Shown here one piece after another: positions 8,628-17,233 of a stretch of DNA of 64,000 nt. A model generated the notes under the pieces. It saw only the letters and a list, made by a program, of their open reading frames with translations. It was not told the DNA's origin and did not search any database. The translations under genes were made by a program, and so were the position numbers. Source of the stretch: Clostridiales bacterium (GTDB lineage Bacteria; Bacillota; Clostridia; Lachnospirales; Lachnospiraceae); assembly GCA_018365455.1 (NCBI GenBank), contig JAGZJZ010000019.1, positions 1 to 64,000 of the forward strand, written 5' to 3'. Every line of letters starts with the position of its first letter. The stretch's first letter is position 1.

Positions 8628-10625
8628 ATGTCGAATGATTATAGGTGCAATTATGGCTGCCACGATAATGATGGCAGCAATGAACAGCCTAACGAAATGG
8701 AGGCATGTGATACGATCAGGTTGACCTGTAAGCCTCACTGCTGCGGATCCAGCGGGATTACAGGACCGACAGGTCCTACAGGCCCAACGGGGGCAACCGG
8801 AGCTACGGGAGCCACAGGTGCGACAGGAGCACCAGGAGTTGCAGGCCCAACGGGAGCCACGGGAGCAACCGGAAATACCGGAGCTAATGGAGCAACAGGC
8901 CCAACCGGAGTGACGGGTCCAACGGGAGCAAATGGAGCCACCGGTCCGACGGGTGCTATGGGAGCCACGGGAGCAGCTGGGGCAGCAGGTCCAACGGGAG
9001 CCACGGGAGCAACCGGAAATACCGGAGCAAATGGAGTGACAGGTCCAACGGGAGCCACGGGAGCAGCGGGAGCAAATGGAGCCACCGGTCCTACAGGAGC
9101 GACAGGAGCCACAGGAGCAGCAGGCGTAGCCGGCCCCACGGGAGCCACGGGAGCAACCGGAGTAACGGGAACAGCTGGTGCAACAGGCCCAACCGGAGCA
9201 GCGGGTGCAGCGGGTGCAACAGGTCCAACCGGAGCCACGGGAGCAGCAGGAGCGGCTGGTGCAACAGGCCCCACAGGAGCCACAGGAGCAGCAGGAGCGG
9301 CTGGTGCAACAGGCCCCACGGGAGCCACGGGAGCGGCTGGTGCAACAGGTCCAACGGGAGCAGCGGGAGCGGCTGGTGCAACAGGCCCAACCGGAGCGGC
9401 AGGAGCAGCAGGAGCCACCGGTCCTACGGGAGCTACCGGTGCAACCGGAGTGACGGGAGCAGCAGGAGTTGCAGGTCCGACTGGAGCGACAGGAGCCACA
9501 GGAGCCACAGGAACAGCTGGGACAACAGGTCCTACAGGTCCGACGGGAGCGGCAGGAGCAGCAGGAGCAACCGGCCCCACGGGAGCTACGGGAAATACGG
9601 GAGTGGATGGAGAAGCAGGACCTACGGGAGCTACGGGAGCTACGGGGAATACCGGAGCGGATGGAGCAACCGGCCCCACGGGAGCCACGGGTAACACCGG
9701 AGCTGACGGACCAGCAGGTCCAACAGGAGCCACGGGTAACACCGGAGCTAACGGAGTTGCAGGACCTACGGGAGCAACCGGAGCCACGGGAAATACGGGA
9801 GCAGATGGAGCAACCGGTCCCACGGGAGCCACGGGAAATACGGGAGCAGATGGACCTGCAGGTCCAACAGGAGCCACGGGAAATACCGGAGCTAACGGAG
9901 CAGCAGGCCCCACGGGAGCAACCGGAGCTACGGGAAATACGGGAGCGGATGGAGCAACCGGCCCCACAGGTCCTACTGGAGCTACGGGAGCAACAGGTCC
10001 AACAGGAGCAACCGGCCCCACGGGAGCAGCTGGGGCAGTTGGAGCAACCGGAGCCACAGGAGCAACAGGAGCGACAGGAGCCACAGGTGCAGCCGGTTTA
10101 AATGGAAATGGTGCTATCATACCATTTTCATCAGGTATACCGATTACGATGACTACTATTGCAGGCGGACTGGTAGGTATTCCAAGTCTGATCGGATTTG
10201 GATCGTCTGCACCATCTGTAGGAGTATTAGGAGCAACGATTGATTTAACAAATGCAGCAGGCACATTGACCAATTTTGCATTTTCTGTTCCCAGAGCTGG
10301 AACAATCACTGCATTAAGTGCATTTTTCAGTACCACACTGGCACTTACTCTGGTTGGTACCACAGTTACCATCCAGGCACAGATGTACCAGTCAACTACA
10401 CCGAATAATATCTTTTCTCCAATACCGGGAGCAATCGTGACTCTGGCACCGGCGTTAACCGGACTTGTAGCGATTGGTAATATCAGCAATGGTATTACAA
10501 CCGGACTGAATATAGCGGTGACTGCCCAGACGCGTTTACTGCTTGTATTTTCCGCTTCAGCTTCCGGAGTAACGTTAGTGAATTCAGTGGTGGGTTATGC
10601 GAGTGCAGGTTTGTCAATTGTATAA
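8628..10625 (+). CDS. Collagen-like spore-surface protein with BclB-type C-terminal domain
   Basis: A 665-residue protein in three parts. Residues 1-42 are hydrophilic with eight cysteines. Residues about 43-493 are some 150 uninterrupted G-X-Y triplets, mostly GPT, GAT, GAA and GNT. Residues about 494-665 are a compact beta-rich domain starting GNGAIIPFSSG, like the domain of exosporium glycoprotein BclB relatives. G-X-T repeats form a collagen triple helix and C-terminal domains of this type trimerise. The start follows GTGGAGG. The cysteine-rich N-terminus could crosslink the fibre to the spore coat (inference). The adjacent glycosyltransferase probably modifies it. The protein implies that the organism sporulates. 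A long minus-strand ORF over the repeats is a composition artefact. Confidence 0.92.
   Translation: MSNDYRCNYGCHDNDGSNEQPNEMEACDTIRLTCKPHCCGSSGITGPTGPTGPTGATGATGATGATGAPGVAGPTGATGATGNTGANGATGPTGVTGPTGANGATGPTGAMGATGAAGAAGPTGATGATGNTGANGVTGPTGATGAAGANGATGPTGATGATGAAGVAGPTGATGATGVTGTAGATGPTGAAGAAGATGPTGATGAAGAAGATGPTGATGAAGAAGATGPTGATGAAGATGPTGAAGAAGATGPTGAAGAAGATGPTGATGATGVTGAAGVAGPTGATGATGATGTAGTTGPTGPTGAAGAAGATGPTGATGNTGVDGEAGPTGATGATGNTGADGATGPTGATGNTGADGPAGPTGATGNTGANGVAGPTGATGATGNTGADGATGPTGATGNTGADGPAGPTGATGNTGANGAAGPTGATGATGNTGADGATGPTGPTGATGATGPTGATGPTGAAGAVGATGATGATGATGATGAAGLNGNGAIIPFSSGIPITMTTIAGGLVGIPSLIGFGSSAPSVGVLGATIDLTNAAGTLTNFAFSVPRAGTITALSAFFSTTLALTLVGTTVTIQAQMYQSTTPNNIFSPIPGAIVTLAPALTGLVAIGNISNGITTGLNIAVTAQTRLLLVFSASASGVTLVNSVVGYASAGLSIV
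8754..10107 (+). repeat. 9-bp-periodic collagen-repeat DNA
   Basis: About 150 tandem 9-base units encode Gly-X-Y. Longer higher-order units recur, for example blocks encoding GPTGATGNTGADG several times between about 9,590 and 9,960. Such arrays expand and contract by slippage or recombination, so copy number is likely to vary between strains and the assembly here deserves care. Confidence 0.95.
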
Positions 10626-10724
10626 ATATAAGATTGAAATACGGATAGATTTATGGTTAAAGAAAAAATAAGAACTTTAGATTACCACTAAATACCAGGA
10701 TTAGATAGACCTTGTTATGAGGAG

Positions 10725-10767
10725 AAATCAGGGGGAACACACGAAAAATGTGTACCCCCTGATTTTA
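10725..10767. terminator. Rho-independent terminator, bidirectional
   Basis: AATCAGGGGGAACAC pairs with GTGTACCCCCTGATT around an ACGAAAAAT loop, with one internal mismatch, and TTTTAT follows on the plus strand. It ends the glycosyltransferase-collagen transcript 100 bases downstream and also covers the end of the convergent hydrolase remnant. Confidence 0.85.
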
Positions 10768-11168
10768 TATATAAGGGAACCCATCTTAAAATTCAATGAC
10801 GTTACAATTAAAATGCGACTATTTTTGAAAAAAATCTTTTGACTCCGTTCTAATGCCACATTCAGCGCCGCCAATGCACCGCCGCTTGTACCAATTAAGT
10901 TTACTCTGCCGTAATGATTGTGTGTGATCAGCTCTATCACCTGCATAGCCTGGTCATACCAGAAGTCGCAGGGAAACTGCGCTAACCGGTCTGAATTCCC
11001 ATGTCCCAGAAAATCAATCAGAATCACTTTAAAATTTTTATTGTACAGATCTGTGATTCCGGTAAACATTTTGGAAGATACGCTGTTGCCATGCAGCAAA
11101 ATCAATGGAAAACCAGAGCCTGTTTCTTCATAGTAAATATTTTTATCTCCATATCTAAAATATGCCAT
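10728..11168 (-). pseudogene. Truncated alpha/beta hydrolase
   Basis: The ORF starts at the ATG at 11168 behind AAAAGGGGG and encodes 146 residues. The oxyanion-loop motif PLILLHGNS and the nucleophile elbow GTSGGA are intact. After about ALERSQ the sequence leaves the hydrolase pattern and reads into the terminator at 10725-10767. Hydrolases of this family are about 250-280 residues, so the lid, catalytic Asp and catalytic His are missing. It looks like a 3'-deleted gene that cannot make an active enzyme. Confidence 0.75.
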
Positions 11169-11245
11169 TGTTGTACCCCCTTTTCTATTGTTATTTAATT
11201 TTATCAATTTAATGAAAATATTAAAACCTCATGTTCTTTCTTAAA

Positions 11246-11277
11246 ACAAAAATGTGCCGCAATAGAATCACGGCACA
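11246..11277 (-). terminator. Terminator downstream of the CD3324-like gene
   Basis: TGTGCCG (11253-11259) and CGGCACA (11271-11277) form a 7-bp stem with an 11-base loop. On the minus strand it is followed by a T-rich tract (TTTTTGTTTTAA). It sits 20 bases after the stop of the small minus-strand gene. Confidence 0.8.
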
Positions 11278-11296
11278 TTCCCATTTAATGATTAAC

Positions 11297-11566
11297 TTAA
11301 ATATCCACCTGTTTGAGTATTCTCTGAATGCTTTTCACGGTTAAAAAATATTTCCCGGATAACGACGGAACATCGATCCCGTTTTTGTAATCCTGGCAGA
11401 TTTGGGTGTTCCTGGCAGCCAGAATTTGTCTGGTATCCGTATTTTCACCCCACTGCTTTTTATTGGACTGTTTTTTCGGTATATAAATCACTTTTCCATC
11501 TAAATATTTCTGTATTTCTTCGATTAGCTCTTTTGGTAGTATATCAATACAATTTTGATAGCTCAT
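11297..11566 (-). CDS. CD3324 family small protein
   Basis: An 89-residue protein with an AGGAGG site 7 bases before ATG 11566. The motif order (LPKELIEEIQKYLDG, VIYIPKKQ, then a C-terminal helix-turn-helix-like LSGKYFLTVKSIQRILKQ) matches the CD3324 family, which is distantly like Mor-type DNA-binding proteins. The basic C-terminal helix suggests DNA binding. Its target is unknown. It has its own terminator, so it is monocistronic. Confidence 0.75.
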   Translation of the reverse strand: MSYQNCIDILPKELIEEIQKYLDGKVIYIPKKQSNKKQWGENTDTRQILAARNTQICQDYKNGIDVPSLSGKYFLTVKSIQRILKQVDI

Positions 11567-11735
11567 TTTGCACCTCCTAAATTAGAATTCGTTAGGATTA
11601 GAGCGTATTTGAAAAAAGATTCCCCTCTACTGGCAGAAAGCTATTTCAAACAGACTCTGCAAAGGCTATAATTACTCACGTATATGTGATAAATACTGTC
11701 TGCTACGTGCAATAGCCTTTGCTATGCACACATTC

Positions 11736-12635
11736 TCATTCCCATAAACGGCTCCTTTCTTCCTTACCCTTTTGATTTATTAAAAACTCCGTGGGTGCAT
11801 AAAATGTATAGCGTTTAAAGACGGTAGCAAAATAACTGCTGGTGTTAAACCCAAGCCCCATGGCCGTTTCTGTGATTGATTTCCCTTCCAGCAGCATGGA
11901 CTTGGCAAGTTCAATTTTCTGTTGGTTAATAAAGTTTCTGGGAGATATGCCCACCTGTTTTTTGAATTTTTGTTTGTATTGTGAGGTGGAGAGCAGACAT
12001 TGTGCTGCAAGCTCATCCAGAGAAAGCTCCCATGTCAGGTGATCCATAATATAGTTTAAAGACTTTCCGATATCCGGAGTCAGCTGAAATTTTGTTTTCT
12101 TTGAGGCAAGTATAAGAATATGCAAAAACAGGTTGATAAAACTTGCCACCACATAGGGATTAGATTCGCTTCTTGCAAAATGAAAAGCTTGAATCAGGTA
12201 CTCAGACTCCCTGGCACTTATTTTGACAACATGGGCGGCAATTCCCTTAAGGCCGGCAATCAGCATTTCGGCTGCTGCGGTCTCCAAAAATAAAAATCGT
12301 GACGGATCATTTGTTACCAACTGAAACCAGTATACTTCCCCCAGAGACAGAGGAACTTCGTCCGTGCTGTGAATCTCATTGGGGGTGGTTATAAATACAT
12401 CGCCCCCGGAAATTTTGTAGTTGGAGGCGGTGCTGGAAAAGGAAAGAGCGCCTTTTGTGCACATGGTTATCTCAAATGCGTTTTCATGGTAATGCCAGTT
12501 AAGCGGAGGGATGGCATTTCTTAAAGTGTGTTTGGCTAGAATCCGAAGCCCGGGTACCTGAAGCTGTTCCTCTGCCAAAACAGTGCGTACATCGGACTTG
12601 AAATATCCGTCTATCCAGTTCGTAGGTTCCCCCAT
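11736..12635 (-). CDS. AraC family transcriptional regulator with cupin sensor
   Basis: A 299-residue AraC/XylS protein. The N-terminal cupin domain (about 20-165) contains WHYHENAFEIT and GGDVFITTPNEIHS, typical of sugar or small-ligand sensing. The C-terminal two-HTH domain (about 190-290) contains LSLDELAAQCLLSTSQYKQKFKKQVGISP-type spacing and ITETAMGLGFNTSSYFATVFKR. The start follows AAGGAG. It is divergent from the URO-D-family gene at 12874, with the two sharing a 238-base upstream region, so it probably controls that gene. Confidence 0.92.
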   Translation of the reverse strand: MGEPTNWIDGYFKSDVRTVLAEEQLQVPGLRILAKHTLRNAIPPLNWHYHENAFEITMCTKGALSFSSTASNYKISGGDVFITTPNEIHSTDEVPLSLGEVYWFQLVTNDPSRFLFLETAAAEMLIAGLKGIAAHVVKISARESEYLIQAFHFARSESNPYVVASFINLFLHILILASKKTKFQLTPDIGKSLNYIMDHLTWELSLDELAAQCLLSTSQYKQKFKKQVGISPRNFINQQKIELAKSMLLEGKSITETAMGLGFNTSSYFATVFKRYTFYAPTEFLINQKGKEERSRLWE

Positions 12636-12873
12636 GAATCTTCTCCTTTACCATCTTTAATTTTGTACAGTGTATGTAACTGATTGCATTATTTTTTTAA
12701 TAATCATATAATGAATATTGTAAAAAGTCAATAATGGAATCAGAAAATAGAATGATAAATTATGCATGTTGTATATATTATAATAATATGCAAAATAGTA
12801 TGAATTGAAAGATACGAGAAAACCTGTACCGGAAAGGATATGGGTCCGATTCAAAAACAGAGAGGAGAAGCAC

Positions 12874-13923
12874 ATGAAATTTCAACCAAATTATCAATAT
12901 GTTGTTCAGGCTGCCAGGAATCAGGAGGCGGCAAGGCTGCCCTTATATGAACACAATGTTTCCTATAAAAAAATAGGGGAAATCATGGGAAAAGACATGG
13001 AAAGCCTTTATAACGGGGATGACAGGGAATTAGAAGAATTTTTCACCACATACTGCGGATTTTTTAAAGACCATGGGTATGATGTAGTTACGTTTGAAGA
13101 GTGTATTGGCAGAGTGATGCCCGGAAGCGGTGCCCTTGGAGACAGCCGGGTAGATCCGGTTATAAAAGACAGGGACGATTTTGACCACTATCCCTGGGAT
13201 GAGATACCGGAATATTACTTTGAGAAAAACAGCAGGTATTTTCAGGCATTGAGAAAATGTATGCCGGATGGAATGAAGGCTATTGGAGGCGTGGGTAACG
13301 GGATCTTTGAATGTGTCCAGGAAGTGACCGGCTTTCAGGAGCTGTGCTATATAGCGGCTGATGATGAAGAACTGTATCAGGATCTGTTCCGTAAAGTAGG
13401 AGAGACCAATTATAAGATCTGGAAGCGCTTTATGAAAGAATTTGGGGATATATATTGTGTGCTGCGATTTGGAGATGATCTGGGGTATAAGAGCAATACC
13501 TTATTATCCGCAGAGGATATTAAAACTTTAATTCTGCCCCGCTATAAGTCCATTGTGGATCTGGTGCATGCATACGATAAGCCATTTTTATTACACTCCT
13601 GCGGAAGCATTTTTTCAGTTATGGAAGATTTAATTGATAAAATCGGAATCGATGCAAAGCATTCAAACGAAGACCAGATTGCCCTGTTCCCGGAATGGGT
13701 GAAGCGTTACGGAAGCAGAATAGGGAATTTCGGAGGATTTGATGTGGATATGATCTGTCATGCTTCCAGGGAAGAGATGAGAGAATATATCACCGATATT
13801 TTAAAGCAGTGTCAAGGGCATGGAGGAATCGCCGCAGGAACAGGAAATTCTATTCCGGATTACGTACCCACAGAGGGTTATCTGAATATGATTGAAATAG
13901 TCCGCACGTTCCGGGGCGAATAA
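12874..13923 (+). CDS. Uroporphyrinogen decarboxylase family protein (probable methyltransferase)
   Basis: A 349-residue TIM-barrel protein of the URO-D superfamily. The ATG at 12874 follows AGAGGAGAAG; an upstream in-frame ATG at 12805 lacks a site. Key features are VGNGIFECVQEVTGFQEL, a LRFGDDLGYKSNTL segment, FLLHSCGSI and the C-terminal GGIAAGTGNSIPDYVP. Clostridial members next to AraC regulators are not heme enzymes. They resemble MtaA/CmuA methyltransferases or act on methylated or sugar-related substrates. The HSCG motif could hold a metal ligand. Substrate unknown. Confidence 0.85.
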   Translation: MKFQPNYQYVVQAARNQEAARLPLYEHNVSYKKIGEIMGKDMESLYNGDDRELEEFFTTYCGFFKDHGYDVVTFEECIGRVMPGSGALGDSRVDPVIKDRDDFDHYPWDEIPEYYFEKNSRYFQALRKCMPDGMKAIGGVGNGIFECVQEVTGFQELCYIAADDEELYQDLFRKVGETNYKIWKRFMKEFGDIYCVLRFGDDLGYKSNTLLSAEDIKTLILPRYKSIVDLVHAYDKPFLLHSCGSIFSVMEDLIDKIGIDAKHSNEDQIALFPEWVKRYGSRIGNFGGFDVDMICHASREEMREYITDILKQCQGHGGIAAGTGNSIPDYVPTEGYLNMIEIVRTFRGE

Positions 13924-14004
13924 ATTTCCGTAACTTTCTGTATTTTTGGAAATAAGTCATTTTAATTACATACAATGTTATAAATCACTTTTTCGGGCGG
14001 AAGT

Positions 14005-14415
14005 ATGGAATTTAAAGAAAGCCAGACCTATAAAAATCTACAGGCTGCTTATGAAGAAAAATTACAGAACAGTACGAAATACAGAATCTACAGTGATATT
14101 GCAAAATCAGACGGAAACCGGCAGACCAGTGATGCCTTCAAAGAGACATCGGAGGATGAGCTGAGATTTGCCAGACTCTGGCTGGAACAACTGCATATGG
14201 GAGCTGTTCCGGGTACTTATGAAAATGTAACGGATGCTTACCAAACAGAGTACTTTGACTGGGCACAGCGGTATACTGAGTATGCGGATACCGCCAGAAA
14301 GGAAGGATTTTATGATATGGCACGCCTGTTCCGCCAAGTTGCGGAAGCAGACCGGCATCATGATTTCCGGTTTGAACAGATCGCCCAGTATCTCCGGGTA
14401 GGCGGTACTTTTTAA
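14005..14415 (+). CDS. Rubrerythrin-like ferritin-fold protein lacking rubredoxin domain
   Basis: A 136-residue four-helix protein starting at ATG 14005 behind GGGCGGAAG. Its overall pattern (SQTYKNLQAAYEEKLQNSTKY, ARLWLEQLHMG, ARKEGFYDMARLFRQVAEADRHHDFR) matches short ferritin-family proteins of Lachnospiraceae. Several metal-ligand positions appear substituted: the helix-A Glu looks like Lys (EKL), the ExxH of helix B reads ELRF, and helix D has ADRHH where ExxHH is usual. It may have lost di-iron chemistry. This is my alignment by eye and needs a proper one. It lies 81 bases after the URO-D gene and may be read through from it. Confidence 0.75.
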   Translation: MEFKESQTYKNLQAAYEEKLQNSTKYRIYSDIAKSDGNRQTSDAFKETSEDELRFARLWLEQLHMGAVPGTYENVTDAYQTEYFDWAQRYTEYADTARKEGFYDMARLFRQVAEADRHHDFRFEQIAQYLRVGGTF

Positions 14416-14613
14416 AAAAGAAAATCAAAATAGCTGTAAAATGACTTGCCATTTTACCATAGAGCGTAATACACTTTATGGGAGACCGGCAAGTTTTTTG
14501 CGGTCTGGATGTCTGCAGGCTCCAGGCTTTCGTACGCCGGCGCAGTAAATGCGCAGACCTGTCTGAAATGTTATCTTTTCTTTTCCTTTTTGATATAGTA
14601 TAATGAGTAAATA

Positions 14614-14643
14614 AAATACCCCGCTGCAAGGAACGGGGTATTT
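14614..14643 (+). terminator. Terminator-like hairpin before the sugar-sensing operon
   Basis: AAATACCCCG (14614-14623) pairs perfectly with CGGGGTATTT (14634-14643). Only three Ts follow on the plus strand. A TATAAT at 14598-14603 lies just upstream, so the hairpin may instead sit in the leader of the following operon as an attenuator. The 14416-14715 interval holds no gene. Confidence 0.6.
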
Positions 14644-14680
14644 GGTCTATGCTCGCGGGAATAAATGTGAACTTTAACCT

Positions 14681-14698
14681 GCGCAAGCCAGCTTGCGC
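14681..14698 (+). promoter_or_regulatory. Perfect hairpin just upstream of the ribosome-binding site
   Basis: GCGCAAGC-CA-GCTTGCGC is an 8-bp arm palindrome ending 4 bases before CAGGGGG, the ribosome-binding site of the gene at 14716. It could be an operator or a leader hairpin affecting translation. Confidence 0.5.
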
Positions 14699-14715
14699 TA
14701 TTCAGGGGGACAATT

Positions 14716-15738
14716 ATGAAAAAGCAAATATATGCAGCCGTTATGGGCATCTTCCTGCTGGGAGCATTGACGGCAGGAGGCTGGCTATACTATAACCGCA
14801 TGATCCGGCAAAGTGATCTGGATACGGCAGCGGAATATAAGAAATATGATAAGCACTATGTACTGATTACGGAAGACATAAATTCCTCTTTCTGGCAGTC
14901 AGTTTATCACAGTGCCAGAGAAGAGGCGGCAGAAAATGGAATCTATCTGGAACTGGCAGGTGCCAATCTGTCGGTGGACTATGGAATAGAAGACCTGATG
15001 GAGGTGGGCATCGCTGCTAAGGCGGATGGAATCATTGTCCATCCCGACGGAAGCCGGAAGATAGAGACATTGATCGATAAAGCTGCATCGGAAGCGATAC
15101 CCGTTGTAACAGTACTGGATGATGCACCCCAGACAAAGCGAAGGAGCTTTATTGGGATAAACAGCATTCAGATGGGGGAAGAGTACGGGAAAGAGATTAT
15201 AAGGAATATTGGCGAAGATACCAGAAAGGTGCTGGTTTTACTAAAAGGAGAATCGGAAAACGGAAACGAAAATCTTGTATTTGCCCAAATGAAATCAACA
15301 GTAAAGGACGCATTGGGGAAGGATTCCAAAATAGAAATAGATTCTTACCAGGTAAAAAGCCAGACAGCCTTTGACTCGGAAGAAACCATCCGCAGTATTT
15401 TCCGGGATCAGAAATTGCTGCCGGATATCCTGGTCTGCCTGGATGAAGTGGATACGGAATGCGCCTATCAGGCTGTAATTGATTATAACAAGGTTGGAGA
15501 AGTGGCAATTATAGGCTATTATCCATCAAAATCAATTCTGAATGCCATCAAAAGAGATGTGGTCCCGGCTACTTTTGAAATTGATACAAAACAAATGGGA
15601 ATAAAGTGCATTGATGCGTTGCTGGAGTATGATAAAATGGGTTATGTCAGTGAATTTAACAGTGTCGACCTGCATCTAATTAACCAAAATAATGTACAGG
15701 AGTATTTGGAAAGTGAAGAAGATCAGACAAATCATTAA
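14716..15738 (+). CDS. Membrane-anchored periplasmic sugar-binding protein (sensor accessory)
   Basis: A 340-residue Peripla_BP_4 (ribose/galactose-binding type) protein. Residues 1-27 form an uncleaved-looking signal anchor (YAAVMGIFLLGALTAGGWLYY) with no lipobox. The binding fold follows with YVLITEDINSSFWQSV, DGIIVHPDGS and IAIIGYY-like segments. It overlaps the histidine kinase gene by about 26 bases. This placement fits a binding protein that presents sugar to the kinase rather than to a transporter. The ligand is not predictable from sequence. Confidence 0.87.
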   Translation: MKKQIYAAVMGIFLLGALTAGGWLYYNRMIRQSDLDTAAEYKKYDKHYVLITEDINSSFWQSVYHSAREEAAENGIYLELAGANLSVDYGIEDLMEVGIAAKADGIIVHPDGSRKIETLIDKAASEAIPVVTVLDDAPQTKRRSFIGINSIQMGEEYGKEIIRNIGEDTRKVLVLLKGESENGNENLVFAQMKSTVKDALGKDSKIEIDSYQVKSQTAFDSEETIRSIFRDQKLLPDILVCLDEVDTECAYQAVIDYNKVGEVAIIGYYPSKSILNAIKRDVVPATFEIDTKQMGIKCIDALLEYDKMGYVSEFNSVDLHLINQNNVQEYLESEEDQTNH

Positions 15739-17233
15739 AAATTTATCCATCCGTACAAAGCTTTTGCTAAGTTTTGCATTTACTTCTGTCATACTTCTGA
15801 CCAGCAACCTGCTGTTATACGGGGAAGTCAACCAGACCATACAGAAAATTGACGGCATCTATGCCAGCAATGTAAGTCTCAATGATCTGTCGGAAGCATT
15901 AGGGAATATGCAGGACGATATTTTTGAGTATCTGAAAACACGAAGCTCCGATGCGCTGGAAGATTATTATCGGAACAACCAGGACTATCAGGGACTGATC
16001 GGAGGACTGAATGCAGATACCACCGATAATGAAATGAAGCTTCTGGAAAAAAATATCAGAAATATGTCCGACACTTATCTCAAAGTGGTCGATGCCGCCG
16101 TTCAGGCAAAACGAGCCAGCAATACACAAAAGTACAAGGATTCCTACCAGGAAACACAAAAGTTATACCAATATATCAATGATTATATCTACAGTTTGAA
16201 TAATATGCAGTTTAAGGCTAATTCCAACAGCTATCAGGTGTTGCTGGGATCTTTGAATTTTATGGAGGTGGTGAGTACTGTCATCCTGGTTTTAGTCTGT
16301 ATATTCAACACCTTTTTATTGTTTTTGATTACGCGAAGTATCATCCGCCCCTTGTCCAGCCTGTCGAAGACGGCTAATGAAGTTGCGGCAGGTAATCTGG
16401 ATGCACCACTGCTGGAAGTGTCCGGAGATGATGAGGTGGGGATTGTTACGAAAGCATTTAATCTGATGGTATTCAGCATCAAAGAGTACATAGAGAAAAT
16501 CACCCTGAGCATGGAGAAGGAACAGAAGATGATGGAACGGGAGCTGCTTATGGAGACTCATTTAAAGGATGCACAGCTTAAATACCTCCAGGCACAGATC
16601 AATCCCCATTTTCTGTTTAACTCCCTCAATGCAGGGGCACAGCTGGCGATGATGGAAGATGCAGAGAAAACCTGCCTGTTTATTGAGCGCATGGCTGATT
16701 TTTTCCGGTATAACGTCAGGAAAATGACGGAAGATGCTACCCTGGAAGAAGAAATCGAAACAGTGGACAACTATATCTATATCCTGAATGTGCGGTTTGC
16801 AGGGGATATCCATTTTACAAAAGAAGTAGATACCTCTTTTCACAATGTAAAGATACCCAGCATGATCCTTCAGCCCATTGTGGAAAATGCGGTGAATTAC
16901 GGAATCCGGAATATTGAATGGGAAGGTATGATCCGCATGATTGTAGAACGTGCAGATGGCGGTATAAATATCCGCATTACGGATAATGGAAGGGGAATGG
17001 AGCCGGAACGCATCCGGGAAGTCATGGAGAAAAAAGCGGCAGGAACCAGCATGCAGACGGATTCCACGGGCATTGGTCTGGATAATGTAATCAACCGTCT
17101 GGAGCTGTATTACAATACGAAAGGCATACTGTCCATACATAGTGAAGGAATCGATCAGGGAACGGAAGTGATGCTGAAAATTCCGCTGAAGCAGTGCAGG
17201 GGCAGGGAGGAAGAGGAGGAACAGGATGTATAG
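15713..17233 (+). CDS. LytS/YesM-type sensor histidine kinase
   Basis: A sensor kinase of about 506 residues. It has a first membrane helix (about 15-36), an extracytoplasmic helical sensor region, a second helix near 185-207, a HAMP segment containing LSSLSKTANEVAAGNL, the His_kinase motif QINPHFLFNSLNAG with its phosphoacceptor His, and an HATPase domain with MILQPIVENAVNYG and DNGRGM. The GTG at 15713 has AGGAG ten bases upstream; the ATG at 15692 has no site but would extend the frame by 7 residues. The gene overlaps both neighbours, so the operon is translationally coupled. It probably phosphorylates the response regulator that follows. Confidence 0.92.
   Translation: MKKIRQIIKNLSIRTKLLLSFAFTSVILLTSNLLLYGEVNQTIQKIDGIYASNVSLNDLSEALGNMQDDIFEYLKTRSSDALEDYYRNNQDYQGLIGGLNADTTDNEMKLLEKNIRNMSDTYLKVVDAAVQAKRASNTQKYKDSYQETQKLYQYINDYIYSLNNMQFKANSNSYQVLLGSLNFMEVVSTVILVLVCIFNTFLLFLITRSIIRPLSSLSKTANEVAAGNLDAPLLEVSGDDEVGIVTKAFNLMVFSIKEYIEKITLSMEKEQKMMERELLMETHLKDAQLKYLQAQINPHFLFNSLNAGAQLAMMEDAEKTCLFIERMADFFRYNVRKMTEDATLEEEIETVDNYIYILNVRFAGDIHFTKEVDTSFHNVKIPSMILQPIVENAVNYGIRNIEWEGMIRMIVERADGGINIRITDNGRGMEPERIREVMEKKAAGTSMQTDSTGIGLDNVINRLELYYNTKGILSIHSEGIDQGTEVMLKIPLKQCRGREEEEEQDV

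Noticed and set aside
9590..9960. Repeat array that might be mistaken for CRISPR
   Set aside because: The units are 9-base-periodic coding repeats in one long frame, without constant repeats separated by unique spacers.
8735..10489. A 584-codon open frame on the minus strand across the collagen repeats
   Set aside because: It encodes only a repetitive Pro/Ala/Val pattern that mirrors GC-rich G-X-Y codons on the other strand, with no ribosome-binding site or known family.
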